Below, one piece after another: positions 8,716 through 16,823 of a stretch of 52,106 nt of DNA (position 1 is its first letter; every line of letters begins with the position of its first letter). The stretch is from Candidatus Harrisonbacteria bacterium RIFCSPHIGHO2_02_FULL_42_16 (GTDB lineage: Bacteria; Patescibacteriota; Minisyncoccia; UBA6257; 02-FULL-45-10c). The notes under the pieces are model-generated. The model was not told the DNA's origin, did no database searches, and was given only the letters and a program-made list of their open reading frames with translations. The position numbers and the translations under genes were made by a program. The DNA lies in assembly GCA_001818695.1 (NCBI GenBank), contig MHJG01000021.1, positions 1 through 52,106 of the forward strand, given 5' to 3'.

Positions 8716-10947
8716 ATGGTTAAAAAAATCGTCACTTTAGGGCCAGCTACTAGAACTGAAGAGATGCTGAAGAAAATGAAAGATCGCGGAGTGGATTTTG
8801 TCCGGGTGAATATGTCTCATTCCAGCTTGGAAGATTTGGAATATTTTATTTCGTTGGCTAAAAAAGTCGGCTTGCAATTCATCATTGATACACAGGGATC
8901 TCAAATCAGAAGCGGCGATTTGGCAGAAAAATCTTTTTTGCTTGAAGAAAATGAAGAAGTTAAAATTCACGCTACTCCTATTAGAGGCGATCGAAATAAC
9001 ATTTCTTTAAATCCGGGCGAAATTGTTTCCCAGCTGGAAGAAGGCGATATTTTGCGTCTGGATTTTAATGGCTTAATTTTGCAGGTTGTTGATACCACTA
9101 CATTAGATCGCGGCTATATTATTGCTCGAGTGATTAGTTCTGGCATGCTTGGCAGAAATAAAGGCGTAGTAGTGGATTCTTGGAATGGACGGACTTATGA
9201 TATTCCAGCCCTTACCCCAACGGATTATCAATCTATTGCTATTGGATTGCGGGAAGGGATTGGCCACATTGCCGCTTCTTTTATGCGTTCCGGGGCTTTT
9301 GTGGATGAAGTGAGAAGAGCTACTAATAATTCCATGAAAATAATTTCTAAGTTGGAATGCCTGGATGGGATGAATAATCTTAATGAAATTATTGAAAAAT
9401 CGGAGTATCTTTTGATTGACCGGGGAGATTTAAGCAAGGAATTGCCGGTGGAAAAGCTTCCGTTTATCCAGAAAATTATTATTGAGCGCGCTCGAAAAAA
9501 GGGAAAAGAAGTTTTTGTTGCCACTAATCTTTTGGAAACTATGGTTCATAACCGAAGGCCGACTCGGGCAGAAGTGCAGGATGTGGTTAATACCATTGTA
9601 GATGGCGCGGCAGGGCTTGCTTTAGCATCGGAAACCGCTATTGGAGAATACCCAATTGAATGTATTAATATGTTGAATCGTTTCATTGGTCAAGTTCAGG
9701 AAAATGTGAATGTAAAAGAATTGCGCGCTAATGGCAATCTTTTAGTAAGCCAGTTGGAAGTTAAAGATTTCATTCTAAAATCTTTTTCCTTCTCCAATTT
9801 AGTCCAGCCCCACGGAGGAAAATTAGTTTATCGGATTATTCCTCTGCCGGCGCCGGAATATTTAGAAAAACTTCCTAAAATTAATCTTAATCAAAATCAA
9901 CTAATGGATGTTGAGCAAATTGCTCTTGGCACTTTCAGCCCCTTGGAAGGATTTTTGGGGCGGGAAGATTTGGAAAGCGTATTAAATACCACCCGGCTTA
10001 AAAGCGGAGTTATTTGGCCGATTCCGATTGTTTTGGATGTTTCGCATAAAGACGCAGAGCCATTAAAAGTTGGCAGCGAGGTTGCATTAACAGATTCTGG
10101 CGGGCAGCCGTTTGCCATTCTTCATTTGGCAGAAAAATATGATTTTGATAAAAAAGAGCTGGCGGAAAAATTATACGGGACACTGGATGAAAAACATCCA
10201 GGAGTGAAAATAGCCATTTCGCTTCAGCCGGTTTTTTTGGCAGGAAAGATTGATTTTTTTAAACGTTTCGATAGAGAAAGTAAAAAATATGAATTATCGC
10301 CGAGGCAGACCAGGCAGATTTTCCGGGAAAGGGGCTGGTCTACGGTTGTTGGTTTCCATACCCGGAATGTTATCCATCGCGGGCATGAATTTATCCAGCT
10401 ACGCGCTTTAGAACAGGAAGCCTGCGATGGATTGCTGGTGCATCCGGTTGTCGGAGCAAAAAAACCGGGAGATTTCCATACTAAATATATAATGCAGAGT
10501 TATCAGAAAATGATGGATAGTTTTTATCCAAAGAATAAGGTTATTTTGGCGGCTTTTAATACTTATTCCCGTTATGCCGGCCCTCGGGAAGCGATTTTCA
10601 CCGCTCTTTGCCGGAAGAATTTCGGTTGCAGCCATTTTGTGGTTGGCCGGGATCATACCGGAGTCGGGAAATTTTACGATCCGCATGCTTCGCAAAAGAT
10701 TTTTGATTCTTTCCCGGATATCGGAATAAAGATAGTGAAATTGCAGGCAATTTATTCCAAAACTAGAAATACTTATATTGCATCTCCAGAGGAAGCTATG
10801 GGTGACGAGATTATTGATATCAGCGGAACGCAAGCGCGGACCATGCTAGTGCGGTCTGAATTTCCACCTGCCTGGTATATGCGTCCGGAAATCGCTGAAG
10901 ATATTATTCAGGCAGTTAAAAACGGAGAAGAAGTATTTGTAAAATAA
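8716..10947 (+). CDS. Pyruvate kinase / ATP sulfurylase (sulfate adenylyltransferase) fusion protein
   Basis: 743 residues with two enzyme modules. Residues 1-335 are a pyruvate kinase barrel with its B domain: RVNMSHS (29-35), DTQGSQIRS (58-66), SKLE with the catalytic Lys/Glu (211-214), RGDL (236-239), the ATNLLETM threonine loop (269-276) and ASETAIGEYP. The usual pyruvate kinase C-terminal domain is absent. After a linker, residues 360-520 match the PUA-like N-domain of ATP sulfurylase and 521-743 the catalytic domain, with HTRNVIHRGHE (548-558), GRDHTG (644-649) and ISGTQARTML (702-711). ATP sulfurylase makes APS and pyrophosphate from ATP and sulfate; pyruvate kinase makes ATP from PEP and ADP. 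The TKGPE motif reads TQGSQ, so kinase activity needs testing. A sulfotransferase follows. I know of no described enzyme with this layout. Confidence 0.93.
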   Translation: MVKKIVTLGPATRTEEMLKKMKDRGVDFVRVNMSHSSLEDLEYFISLAKKVGLQFIIDTQGSQIRSGDLAEKSFLLEENEEVKIHATPIRGDRNNISLNPGEIVSQLEEGDILRLDFNGLILQVVDTTTLDRGYIIARVISSGMLGRNKGVVVDSWNGRTYDIPALTPTDYQSIAIGLREGIGHIAASFMRSGAFVDEVRRATNNSMKIISKLECLDGMNNLNEIIEKSEYLLIDRGDLSKELPVEKLPFIQKIIIERARKKGKEVFVATNLLETMVHNRRPTRAEVQDVVNTIVDGAAGLALASETAIGEYPIECINMLNRFIGQVQENVNVKELRANGNLLVSQLEVKDFILKSFSFSNLVQPHGGKLVYRIIPLPAPEYLEKLPKINLNQNQLMDVEQIALGTFSPLEGFLGREDLESVLNTTRLKSGVIWPIPIVLDVSHKDAEPLKVGSEVALTDSGGQPFAILHLAEKYDFDKKELAEKLYGTLDEKHPGVKIAISLQPVFLAGKIDFFKRFDRESKKYELSPRQTRQIFRERGWSTVVGFHTRNVIHRGHEFIQLRALEQEACDGLLVHPVVGAKKPGDFHTKYIMQSYQKMMDSFYPKNKVILAAFNTYSRYAGPREAIFTALCRKNFGCSHFVVGRDHTGVGKFYDPHASQKIFDSFPDIGIKIVKLQAIYSKTRNTYIASPEEAMGDEIIDISGTQARTMLVRSEFPPAWYMRPEIAEDIIQAVKNGEEVFVK

Positions 10948-10967
10948 ATTATTTTTAATTGATTAAG

Positions 10968-11933
10968 ATGAACAAGGAAAGAAAATTGAAAATTGGCAGC
11001 CGAGCGCCGCTAGTTAAAAATTTACTCTTGGTGGAGGGTCCGTCGCGAGCCGGAAAGTTTGTGTTAGCGAACGTTATAACTGGGTTTCGTGGCGTGGAAC
11101 CGATTCAATATTACGATCTTTTGGAACATCTGCCATTTTTGGAAAAAATGGGGTTTATTGAGAAAAAAGCGGCTCAAGAGCTTATTCGCGCCACGATTGA
11201 TACCCATAGTTTTGAAATGCTGCTTGGCCGGGGATTTAATTACCGGAAGGACGATCTATCCTCAATTTTCAACCATCCATCGTATAAGCAGTATTTAAAA
11301 CGGGCGAAACAGTCAGACTGGGATGCCGCATGGAAAAAATTCCAAAAAGAAAAACCGTATAGTTTGTATGTGGCTCATGAATTGATGCCGAATATAGAAA
11401 TTTATTTTGAAATGTTTCCGGATATAAAAGTTATCAGTTTGCAAAAAAGTCCGGTTGATTTAGTTAATGCCTGGTTGGAAAAACATATAGCAGGACGTTT
11501 TGGCACCGACCCCAGATTGATGAATATTTTATTGAATCATAAAAACGGGCCAACGCCATGGTTTGTAAACGGCTGGCAAGGAGAATATAACCAGCTTTCG
11601 GAAACTGATAGAACTATTAAAGCAGTTCTGCATATCCAGGATATGTACCAGAAAGCTTATAAGAAATTGCGTCCGGCGTGGAAGAAAAAAATACTAGTTC
11701 TTCGGTTTGAAGATGTGCTTTTTGACACTGTCAAAACGGTGAAAAAAATAGGCAAGTTTTTAAAACGTGACACTTTGCCGGGAATAAAGAAAATCTATAA
11801 GAATCTTATTCTTCCTCGACCCGCCCACCTTGCTTTTCGGGAGGAAATGATAAAGAAAATTAAAAAGACCGCTTCGTCGAAATATATAAATTTATTAATA
11901 GCAGCTGAAACGCGATATTGCTCTAAAAATTAA
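10968..11933 (+). CDS. Sulfotransferase family protein
   Basis: 321 residues from the ATG at 10968; a TTG nine bases upstream is in frame but less likely. EGPSRAGK (residues 23-30) matches the 5'-phosphosulfate-binding loop of PAPS sulfotransferases. KVISLQKSPVDLVNAWLEK (about 154-172) matches the 3'-phosphate-binding strand and helix, although the usual Arg-Asp-Pro is Lys-Ser-Pro. LRFEDVLFD (about 245-253) is the downstream family motif. It lies 20 bp after the ATP sulfurylase fusion, so sulfate activation and transfer are probably co-expressed. The acceptor is presumably a glycan hydroxyl. No APS kinase is in the window, so the source of PAPS is not shown here. Confidence 0.75.
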   Translation: MNKERKLKIGSRAPLVKNLLLVEGPSRAGKFVLANVITGFRGVEPIQYYDLLEHLPFLEKMGFIEKKAAQELIRATIDTHSFEMLLGRGFNYRKDDLSSIFNHPSYKQYLKRAKQSDWDAAWKKFQKEKPYSLYVAHELMPNIEIYFEMFPDIKVISLQKSPVDLVNAWLEKHIAGRFGTDPRLMNILLNHKNGPTPWFVNGWQGEYNQLSETDRTIKAVLHIQDMYQKAYKKLRPAWKKKILVLRFEDVLFDTVKTVKKIGKFLKRDTLPGIKKIYKNLILPRPAHLAFREEMIKKIKKTASSKYINLLIAAETRYCSKN

Positions 11934-11977
11934 GAATATGCTATTATTGTTTTAACTTTTTATTTAGTAATGCAGTT

Positions 11978-11983
11978 TATATA
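11978..11983 (+). promoter_or_regulatory. -10 box touching the start codon (apparent leaderless start)
   Basis: TATATA lies three bases before the ATG at 11987. A transcript starting 6-8 bases after the box would begin at or within the start codon. No Shine-Dalgarno site is present. Confidence 0.4.
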
Positions 11984-11986
11984 TAC

Positions 11987-13222
11987 ATGAGCACAGACCC
12001 TAATAAGATTAAAAAAGTGGAAGGCGAGACGATGGCAACATTCCGGACGGAAAATCCTTCGCAATATTTTTCACATAAAAGCGAAAAAGAATATAACGAT
12101 TACGTTAAAAAATTTGAATTTGTTTATCGAGAACTCTTTAAGTTTCCTCCGCAAATGTTTCGTGGGGCGGAATTGATTGATTTTGGAGCCGGTACTGGAG
12201 AAAACACAGTTTATCTCGCCAATTGGGGCGCTAAATGCACGCTGGTAGAAATGAATCCGGACGCATATGCTATCTCAAAGGAAGTATTTAAAAAATATGC
12301 TAAGAACTTTAACAGCCAGACATTTATTTGTTCTTCAATTTTTGATTATAATCCGACCGATGACAAAAAATACGATATTGTCCGTTGCGGAGGCGTGCTT
12401 TCGCATACTGCGGCCAAGGAGCTGGCTTTCCAGAAAATTGCCGGTTTGGTTAAGCCGGGAGGTTTTCTTATTTTTGGTGATCCGAACAAAGCCGGCGGTT
12501 TCCAGAATATGCTTCAGCGTTTTGCGGTTTATCATTTTGCCAAAACGCCGGATGAAATGGCGGATGTTTCCGAATTTCTTTTCAAAGAGGATATTGATCG
12601 GAGCGTGAAATTTATTCCCCGCACCCGCCGCGCCATTATTTTTGACCGGTGGGTTATTCAATCACAAGACGACCCTTCGGTGGCGGAAGTGATGGGTTGG
12701 ATGAATAAAGGTGGTTTGCGGCTATATTCCGCGTATCCTTCGTTCTCGCTTCCTTTATTGGGCGATTCCACGCATCATCAACCGAATTTTAACGCTGAAT
12801 CTGCCTCGGTTGCCAATCATGCTGTGCTTGCCGAATTAGTTTGGATGCTCAAAACCGATGCAGACAGCGAGGCCTTTCCGAAATTGATGAAAAAATTAAA
12901 CCAATTCGGAGACGCTTTTAGAGGACTTACTTCTTATACGGCTAATTTAAATAAAAATACCCAGCTTGATGCCGGTCGTTTTCAGGAATTGTCGCGCGAA
13001 TTAGTTCAATCTGCGGATACGTTGGATGATTTTCTCCAGCCAGTTAGGGATAAATTGCTTATAATACTTAAAGAAGCCGATGAATTTGTCAGTTTGGTAC
13101 AGAAATCAGATTTAAAGAGAGTCCGCGCGTTTATTGAAAAAACCGAAGTGCTTTTTAGGGGAATGCTTGGCCTCCGGCACGTGGATTTTATTGCTTATAA
13201 GCCAAAAGAAAATGAAAATTAA
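11987..13222 (+). CDS. Class I SAM-dependent methyltransferase with long C-terminal extension
   Basis: 411 residues. Motif I is ELIDFGAGTGENTVYLA (about 62-78), followed by CTLVEMNPDA as the strand-2 acidic loop and IAGLVKPGGFLIFGDP. The first 60 residues contain a conserved-looking ENPSQYFSHKSEKEY lead-in. The C-terminal part (about 210-411) is alpha-helical and charged and I do not recognise it. It overlaps the amidinotransferase start by 11 bp, so the two are coupled. An amidinotransferase next to a methyltransferase resembles the pair that makes creatine in animals, but the glycan setting makes modification of an aminosugar more likely. Confidence 0.75.
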   Translation: MSTDPNKIKKVEGETMATFRTENPSQYFSHKSEKEYNDYVKKFEFVYRELFKFPPQMFRGAELIDFGAGTGENTVYLANWGAKCTLVEMNPDAYAISKEVFKKYAKNFNSQTFICSSIFDYNPTDDKKYDIVRCGGVLSHTAAKELAFQKIAGLVKPGGFLIFGDPNKAGGFQNMLQRFAVYHFAKTPDEMADVSEFLFKEDIDRSVKFIPRTRRAIIFDRWVIQSQDDPSVAEVMGWMNKGGLRLYSAYPSFSLPLLGDSTHHQPNFNAESASVANHAVLAELVWMLKTDADSEAFPKLMKKLNQFGDAFRGLTSYTANLNKNTQLDAGRFQELSRELVQSADTLDDFLQPVRDKLLIILKEADEFVSLVQKSDLKRVRAFIEKTEVLFRGMLGLRHVDFIAYKPKENEN

Positions 13223-14342
13223 TAGCCATAACGAGTGGGATAAATTAAGAGAAATTATTGTCGGCCGAGGCGATGGCCACGCCAATTTAGTTTTTCCGCA
13301 TGGGCCGGTAACCGAAGAATTGCTCCATAAAGCGATGGCGCTTGCCAAAGAGGCCTTTCCGCAATGGCTGACTGATGAAATTAACGAGGACCTGGACGGG
13401 CTTTCCGATGTTCTGAAATCTTTTGGAGTCAAGGTGTATCGCCCAGATTTGTCTTCCAATAATAAATTTTTTGCCACTCCTTATTTTAGCGCGGTTGGCG
13501 ACCATATTTATAATATGAGGGATTTGAATTTAGTCGTCGGCAATAAAGTGGTGGAATCGCCGTCGCAGGAACAGTACCGTTATTTTGAAACAATGGGCCT
13601 TTATCCGATCTGGTATGAATATATGAAAGAAGGATTTACTTGGATTTGCGGCCCGAAACCGAAAGTTCCGGGAGATCATATGATGATTTATACCGCAAAT
13701 GGAAAAGACGGATATGATGACGGACAAAAATACATCAAGTTAAAAGAGGACGAGATTTTATTTGAAGCCGCTAATACAGTTCGTCTTGGACGGGATTTAT
13801 TGTACTTAGTTTCTCGATCCGGCAATTATCTTGGCGCCAAATGGTTGCAAAGCGTTTTGGGCGATGAATATCGGGTTCACACCACGGATAAGATCTATCG
13901 CTCCAGCCATATTGATTCCACAGCGCTAGCTTTAGCCCCCGGAGTAATTCTTTTAAATGGCACGCGGGTCAATGAAAGTAATTGTCCGGAAATTTTAAAG
14001 AAATGGAAAAAAATATATTTTACCGATATCGTTGCGACGCCGGAGCGAACGTTGAAGTTTCACGAAGAAGTCAGGAAACCAGTTTATCAGAAGCTTTTAG
14101 AAATGGGCGTCAATTCCGGCATAGATTCGGTCAGTTCTCCTTGGATAGGAATGAATGTGCTCTCGATTGATCCGAAAACGGTGGTAGTTGATAAAATCCA
14201 AGTTCCGCTGATCAAGCTTTTTGAGAAAAACGGATTTACCGCTATCCCGATCAGTTTCCGGCACTCTTATTACATGGGCGGCATCCATTGCAGCACTTTA
14301 GATACAGTTCGGGACAGCAGGTTAGAGAGTTACACCGACTAA
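13212..14342 (+). CDS. Amidinotransferase (glycine/inosamine-phosphate amidinotransferase family)
   Basis: 376 residues from the ATG at 13212, which overlaps the previous stop; a start at 13134 would add 26 residues unlike the family. Enzymes of this family (AGAT, StrB1) move an amidino group from arginine to an amine through a cysteine intermediate. The catalytic Cys is C360 in GGIHCSTLDTVR, and the His is H233 in SSHIDSTALALAPG. FEAANTVRLGRDLLY (184-198) matches FDAADFIRAGRDIF of AGAT, but the catalytic Asp is Glu here (E185). SGNYLGAKWLQSVLG also fits the family. The expected product is a guanidino compound, probably a guanidino sugar given the neighbours. A TA-rich palindromic region ending in a T-run follows. 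Confidence 0.88.
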   Translation: MKINSHNEWDKLREIIVGRGDGHANLVFPHGPVTEELLHKAMALAKEAFPQWLTDEINEDLDGLSDVLKSFGVKVYRPDLSSNNKFFATPYFSAVGDHIYNMRDLNLVVGNKVVESPSQEQYRYFETMGLYPIWYEYMKEGFTWICGPKPKVPGDHMMIYTANGKDGYDDGQKYIKLKEDEILFEAANTVRLGRDLLYLVSRSGNYLGAKWLQSVLGDEYRVHTTDKIYRSSHIDSTALALAPGVILLNGTRVNESNCPEILKKWKKIYFTDIVATPERTLKFHEEVRKPVYQKLLEMGVNSGIDSVSSPWIGMNVLSIDPKTVVVDKIQVPLIKLFEKNGFTAIPISFRHSYYMGGIHCSTLDTVRDSRLESYTD

Positions 14343-14458
14343 AATTATTCTAATTGACCTAATTATTCTAATGAACCTAATGAATGTCTAATTTCTAATG
14401 ACTAAAAATTTAGACATTAGTCATTGGGATTTGATTAGAATAATTAGACTAATTTTTT
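14343..14458 (+). repeat. TA-rich repeat and palindrome block ending in a T-run (possible terminator)
   Basis: AATTATTCTAAT occurs at 14343-14354 and again at 14361-14372. CTAATTATTCTAAT (14359-14372) has an exact inverted partner at 14434-14447. Inside lie AATGTCTAA (14383-14391) and AATGACTAA (14397-14405), each with an inverted partner, TTAGACATT and TTAGTCATT. TTTTTT at 14453-14458 touches the next ATG. It could act as a terminator, although the stems are AT-rich and weak, or be a dispersed repeat. Confidence 0.6.
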
Positions 14459-15418
14459 ATGTATTACAATAAACTTCCGCACGGAATAATGTTTCATCAT
14501 TTTCATAATGAAAAATATATTCCTAGCCGGGGATCTATTTCCGGTGATGACCTTAAAAAACTTTTGGAATATATTGGAATTGAAAGATTCCTTTCCCCTG
14601 ATGCTTGGCTGGAAAAACTGGCAAAAAAAGAACTGAAAAATGCAGATATTTGCCTGACTTTTGATGATGGTTTATTATCCCAGACAGAGGTTGCTTTGCC
14701 GGTTTTGGAACATTTCAAATTAAAAGCGTTTTGGTTTGTTTATTCCAGTGTTTTTGAGGGTAAGTTGGAGAATATGGAAATTTACCGGCTTTTTCGGACA
14801 AGATATTTTAAAAAACTGGACGATTTTTACGAATTGATATTTAAGAAAGTTTTCGAAGCGGGATTTTTAGAAAAAGCCTATCCAGCGAAAGAAAAAGAAG
14901 TGGTCGGAAAATTATTAGATTCCTTTCCGATGTATTCTTTGAATGATGCCAGATTTATTTATATCCGGAATAACGTATTGGGAAAAGAAAATTATGAAAA
15001 ATTCATGGATTCCTTGCTGGAAGAATTCGGGGTGGATAAATTTGAATTGGCGAAGCATTTATGGATGTCTGATAATGATTTGCATTATTTGAATGATAAC
15101 GGCCATGCAATCGGATTGCATTCCTATTCCCACCCTACTTTGATGGCTGAATTGTCTTATCGGCAGCAATTGAAAGAATACCAAGAGAATTTTCGTCATT
15201 TAAAAAAAGTTTTAGGCGAAGATCCGATTTCCGCTTCCCATCCGTGCGATTCTTATAACAGCGATACCTTAAAGGTTTTGAGAGAGCTGGGAATTCGATT
15301 GGGATTCCGGGCGAATATGTTTCCCAAACAGCCGGGCGGTCGCCTCAATGATAGTAATCTGGAGATTGCAAGGGAAGATCATTCGAATATCATGGCGACT
15401 TTGAAGGGCAAAAAATAG
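14459..15418 (+). CDS. Polysaccharide deacetylase (NodB/CE4-like)
   Basis: 319 residues. LTFDDG (66-71) is the NodB motif 1 with the catalytic base and metal-ligand aspartates. LHSYSHPT (about 220-227) supplies the HxxxH metal-binding histidines, and the beta-strand order otherwise fits a CE4 deacetylase. There is no signal peptide, so it probably acts in the cytoplasm on a precursor; several sugar-locus CE4 proteins are cytoplasmic. An insertion of about 110 residues separates motifs 1 and 2. The start codon follows a T-run with no ribosome site. It lies 11 bp before the HisF-like gene. De-N-acetylation of a sugar could free an amine for the amidinotransferase just upstream; this is an inference. 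Confidence 0.78.
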   Translation: MYYNKLPHGIMFHHFHNEKYIPSRGSISGDDLKKLLEYIGIERFLSPDAWLEKLAKKELKNADICLTFDDGLLSQTEVALPVLEHFKLKAFWFVYSSVFEGKLENMEIYRLFRTRYFKKLDDFYELIFKKVFEAGFLEKAYPAKEKEVVGKLLDSFPMYSLNDARFIYIRNNVLGKENYEKFMDSLLEEFGVDKFELAKHLWMSDNDLHYLNDNGHAIGLHSYSHPTLMAELSYRQQLKEYQENFRHLKKVLGEDPISASHPCDSYNSDTLKVLRELGIRLGFRANMFPKQPGGRLNDSNLEIAREDHSNIMATLKGKK

Positions 15419-15429
15419 TTCTATATTAG

Positions 15430-16188
15430 ATGAAAAATATTCGCATTATGCCCCGTTTGGATATTAAGGGTCCGAATGTGGTAAAGCCGGTGCATACTGA
15501 AGCTTTGCATGTTGTTGGAGATCCAAAAGAATTGGCTCAGCGGTATTATCAGCAGGGGGCGGATGAAATTATTTATATGGATATTGTTGCCAGCCTTTAT
15601 GGCCGGAATTTGGATTTTGATTTACTGCGTTCGGTTACGGAAAATATTTTTGTTCCGGTAACCGTCGGCGGCGGCATCCGCACTATTCATGACATTAATA
15701 ATGCCCTGCGCGCCGGCGCGGATAAGGTGGCGATTAACACTTACGCGATTCACCGACCGGAGTTTATTTCCGAAGCGGCAAAAGAATTTGGCTCCCAATG
15801 CATTGTTTTATCTATTGAAGCTAAAAAACAAAGCGACGGCTTTTGGGAGGCTTATACTGATGGCGGCAGGGAGTCCTCCGGCTTGGATGCGATTGAATGG
15901 GCGAAACGCGGATTGGAATTGGGAGCCGGAGAATTAATGATCACCTCCATTGATCAGGATGGGACCGGTCGAGGTTATGACCTGGATTTGATTAAGAAAA
16001 TTACCAGCTTCGTTTCTGTACCAGTTATTGTTTATGGAGGCGCCGGGAATCAAGAATCTTTTTTAAAAGTTATCAATGATGGCGGGGCAGATGCGGTAGC
16101 TGCGGCTTCAGTATTTCATTATCGTAATTTATCCATTCCTGGCGTTAAAAAATTTTTAAAAATTAACGGCATTAATGTTCGAACATGA
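15430..16188 (+). CDS. HisF-like cyclase/synthase subunit of a sugar amidotransferase system
   Basis: 252 residues, clearly HisF fold: VGGGIRTIHDINNALRAGADKVAIN and a D-x-x-G-x-x-x-G segment (DQDGTGRGYDL). In histidine synthesis HisF uses ammonia from HisH. Here it sits with HisH and a PseA/WbpG protein, as in O-antigen clusters (hisH2-hisF2-wbpG), where the set makes acetamidino or amide sugars. The catalytic Asp11 is kept, but the second catalytic acid, Asp130 of histidine HisF, is Glu130 in the sequence SIEAKK. No other histidine gene is present, which also argues against a role in histidine synthesis. It overlaps hisH by 4 bp. A TATATT box lies 2 bases before the ATG. Confidence 0.88.
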   Translation: MKNIRIMPRLDIKGPNVVKPVHTEALHVVGDPKELAQRYYQQGADEIIYMDIVASLYGRNLDFDLLRSVTENIFVPVTVGGGIRTIHDINNALRAGADKVAINTYAIHRPEFISEAAKEFGSQCIVLSIEAKKQSDGFWEAYTDGGRESSGLDAIEWAKRGLELGAGELMITSIDQDGTGRGYDLDLIKKITSFVSVPVIVYGGAGNQESFLKVINDGGADAVAAASVFHYRNLSIPGVKKFLKINGINVRT

Positions 16189-16823
16189 ATAAAACAAAAA
16201 TAACCATTGTGGATTACGGAGTCGGCAATTTATCCAGCTTAAAAAAGGCCTTTAAATTTTTTGGCATGGAAGCGGATATTTCAGAAGATCCGCAATCAGT
16301 TGAGCGGGCCGATGCTGTTGTTCTTCCAGGAGTCGGATCTTATGAAGCGGGCATGCGGGGCTTAAAAGTCAGGGGATTGGTTGATGCTGTCAGGGGGGCG
16401 GCAGAAAAAAATAGGCCGATGCTGGGAATTTGCCTCGGCGCTCAGTTGTTATTAAGCCAAGGATTAGAATTCGGAGTTTTTAATGGACTGGATATTATTT
16501 CTGGAAAAGTTGTGCGTTTTCCAGATTTGGAGAATAATGAAAAAATACCGCAAATCGGGTGGAATGGAGTTTGTCCGCTTAAAGACCAAACTTGGCAAAA
16601 AACCATTTTTGATTCTCTGTCGGAAAATTTTAACGCCTATTTTGTACATTCATATATTTTTAATCTTGATAATAAAGAAGATATGCTGGGATTAACTAAA
16701 TATGGCGGTTATGAATTTTGTTCAGCTTTTAAGAAGGGAAATATTTATGGTTGCCAATTTCATCCGGAAAAAAGCGGCCCAGCCGGATTAAAAATTATTA
16801 AAAATTTTATTGATTTAATATGA
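16185..16823 (+). CDS. HisH-like glutamine amidotransferase subunit
   Basis: 212 residues, class I glutaminase. The nucleophile is Cys83 in GICLGAQLLL, and the His/Glu pair is H193/E195 in CQFHPEKS. PGVGSYEAGM and NAYFVHSY are typical HisH segments. It releases ammonia from glutamine and passes it to the partner HisF barrel. It overlaps hisF (4 bp) and the PseA/WbpG-like gene (4 bp), so the three are translationally coupled and probably form one complex. As with the HisF-like gene, the context points to amidation of a sugar and not to histidine. Confidence 0.9.
   Translation: MNKTKITIVDYGVGNLSSLKKAFKFFGMEADISEDPQSVERADAVVLPGVGSYEAGMRGLKVRGLVDAVRGAAEKNRPMLGICLGAQLLLSQGLEFGVFNGLDIISGKVVRFPDLENNEKIPQIGWNGVCPLKDQTWQKTIFDSLSENFNAYFVHSYIFNLDNKEDMLGLTKYGGYEFCSAFKKGNIYGCQFHPEKSGPAGLKIIKNFIDLI

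Noticed and set aside
13134-13211. A longer N-terminus for the amidinotransferase
   Set aside because: The extra 26 residues lie wholly inside the methyltransferase gene and do not match the family.
15430-16823. Histidine biosynthesis genes
   Set aside because: HisF and HisH are present but no other his gene; the adjacent PseA/WbpG protein and the D130E change point to sugar amidation.
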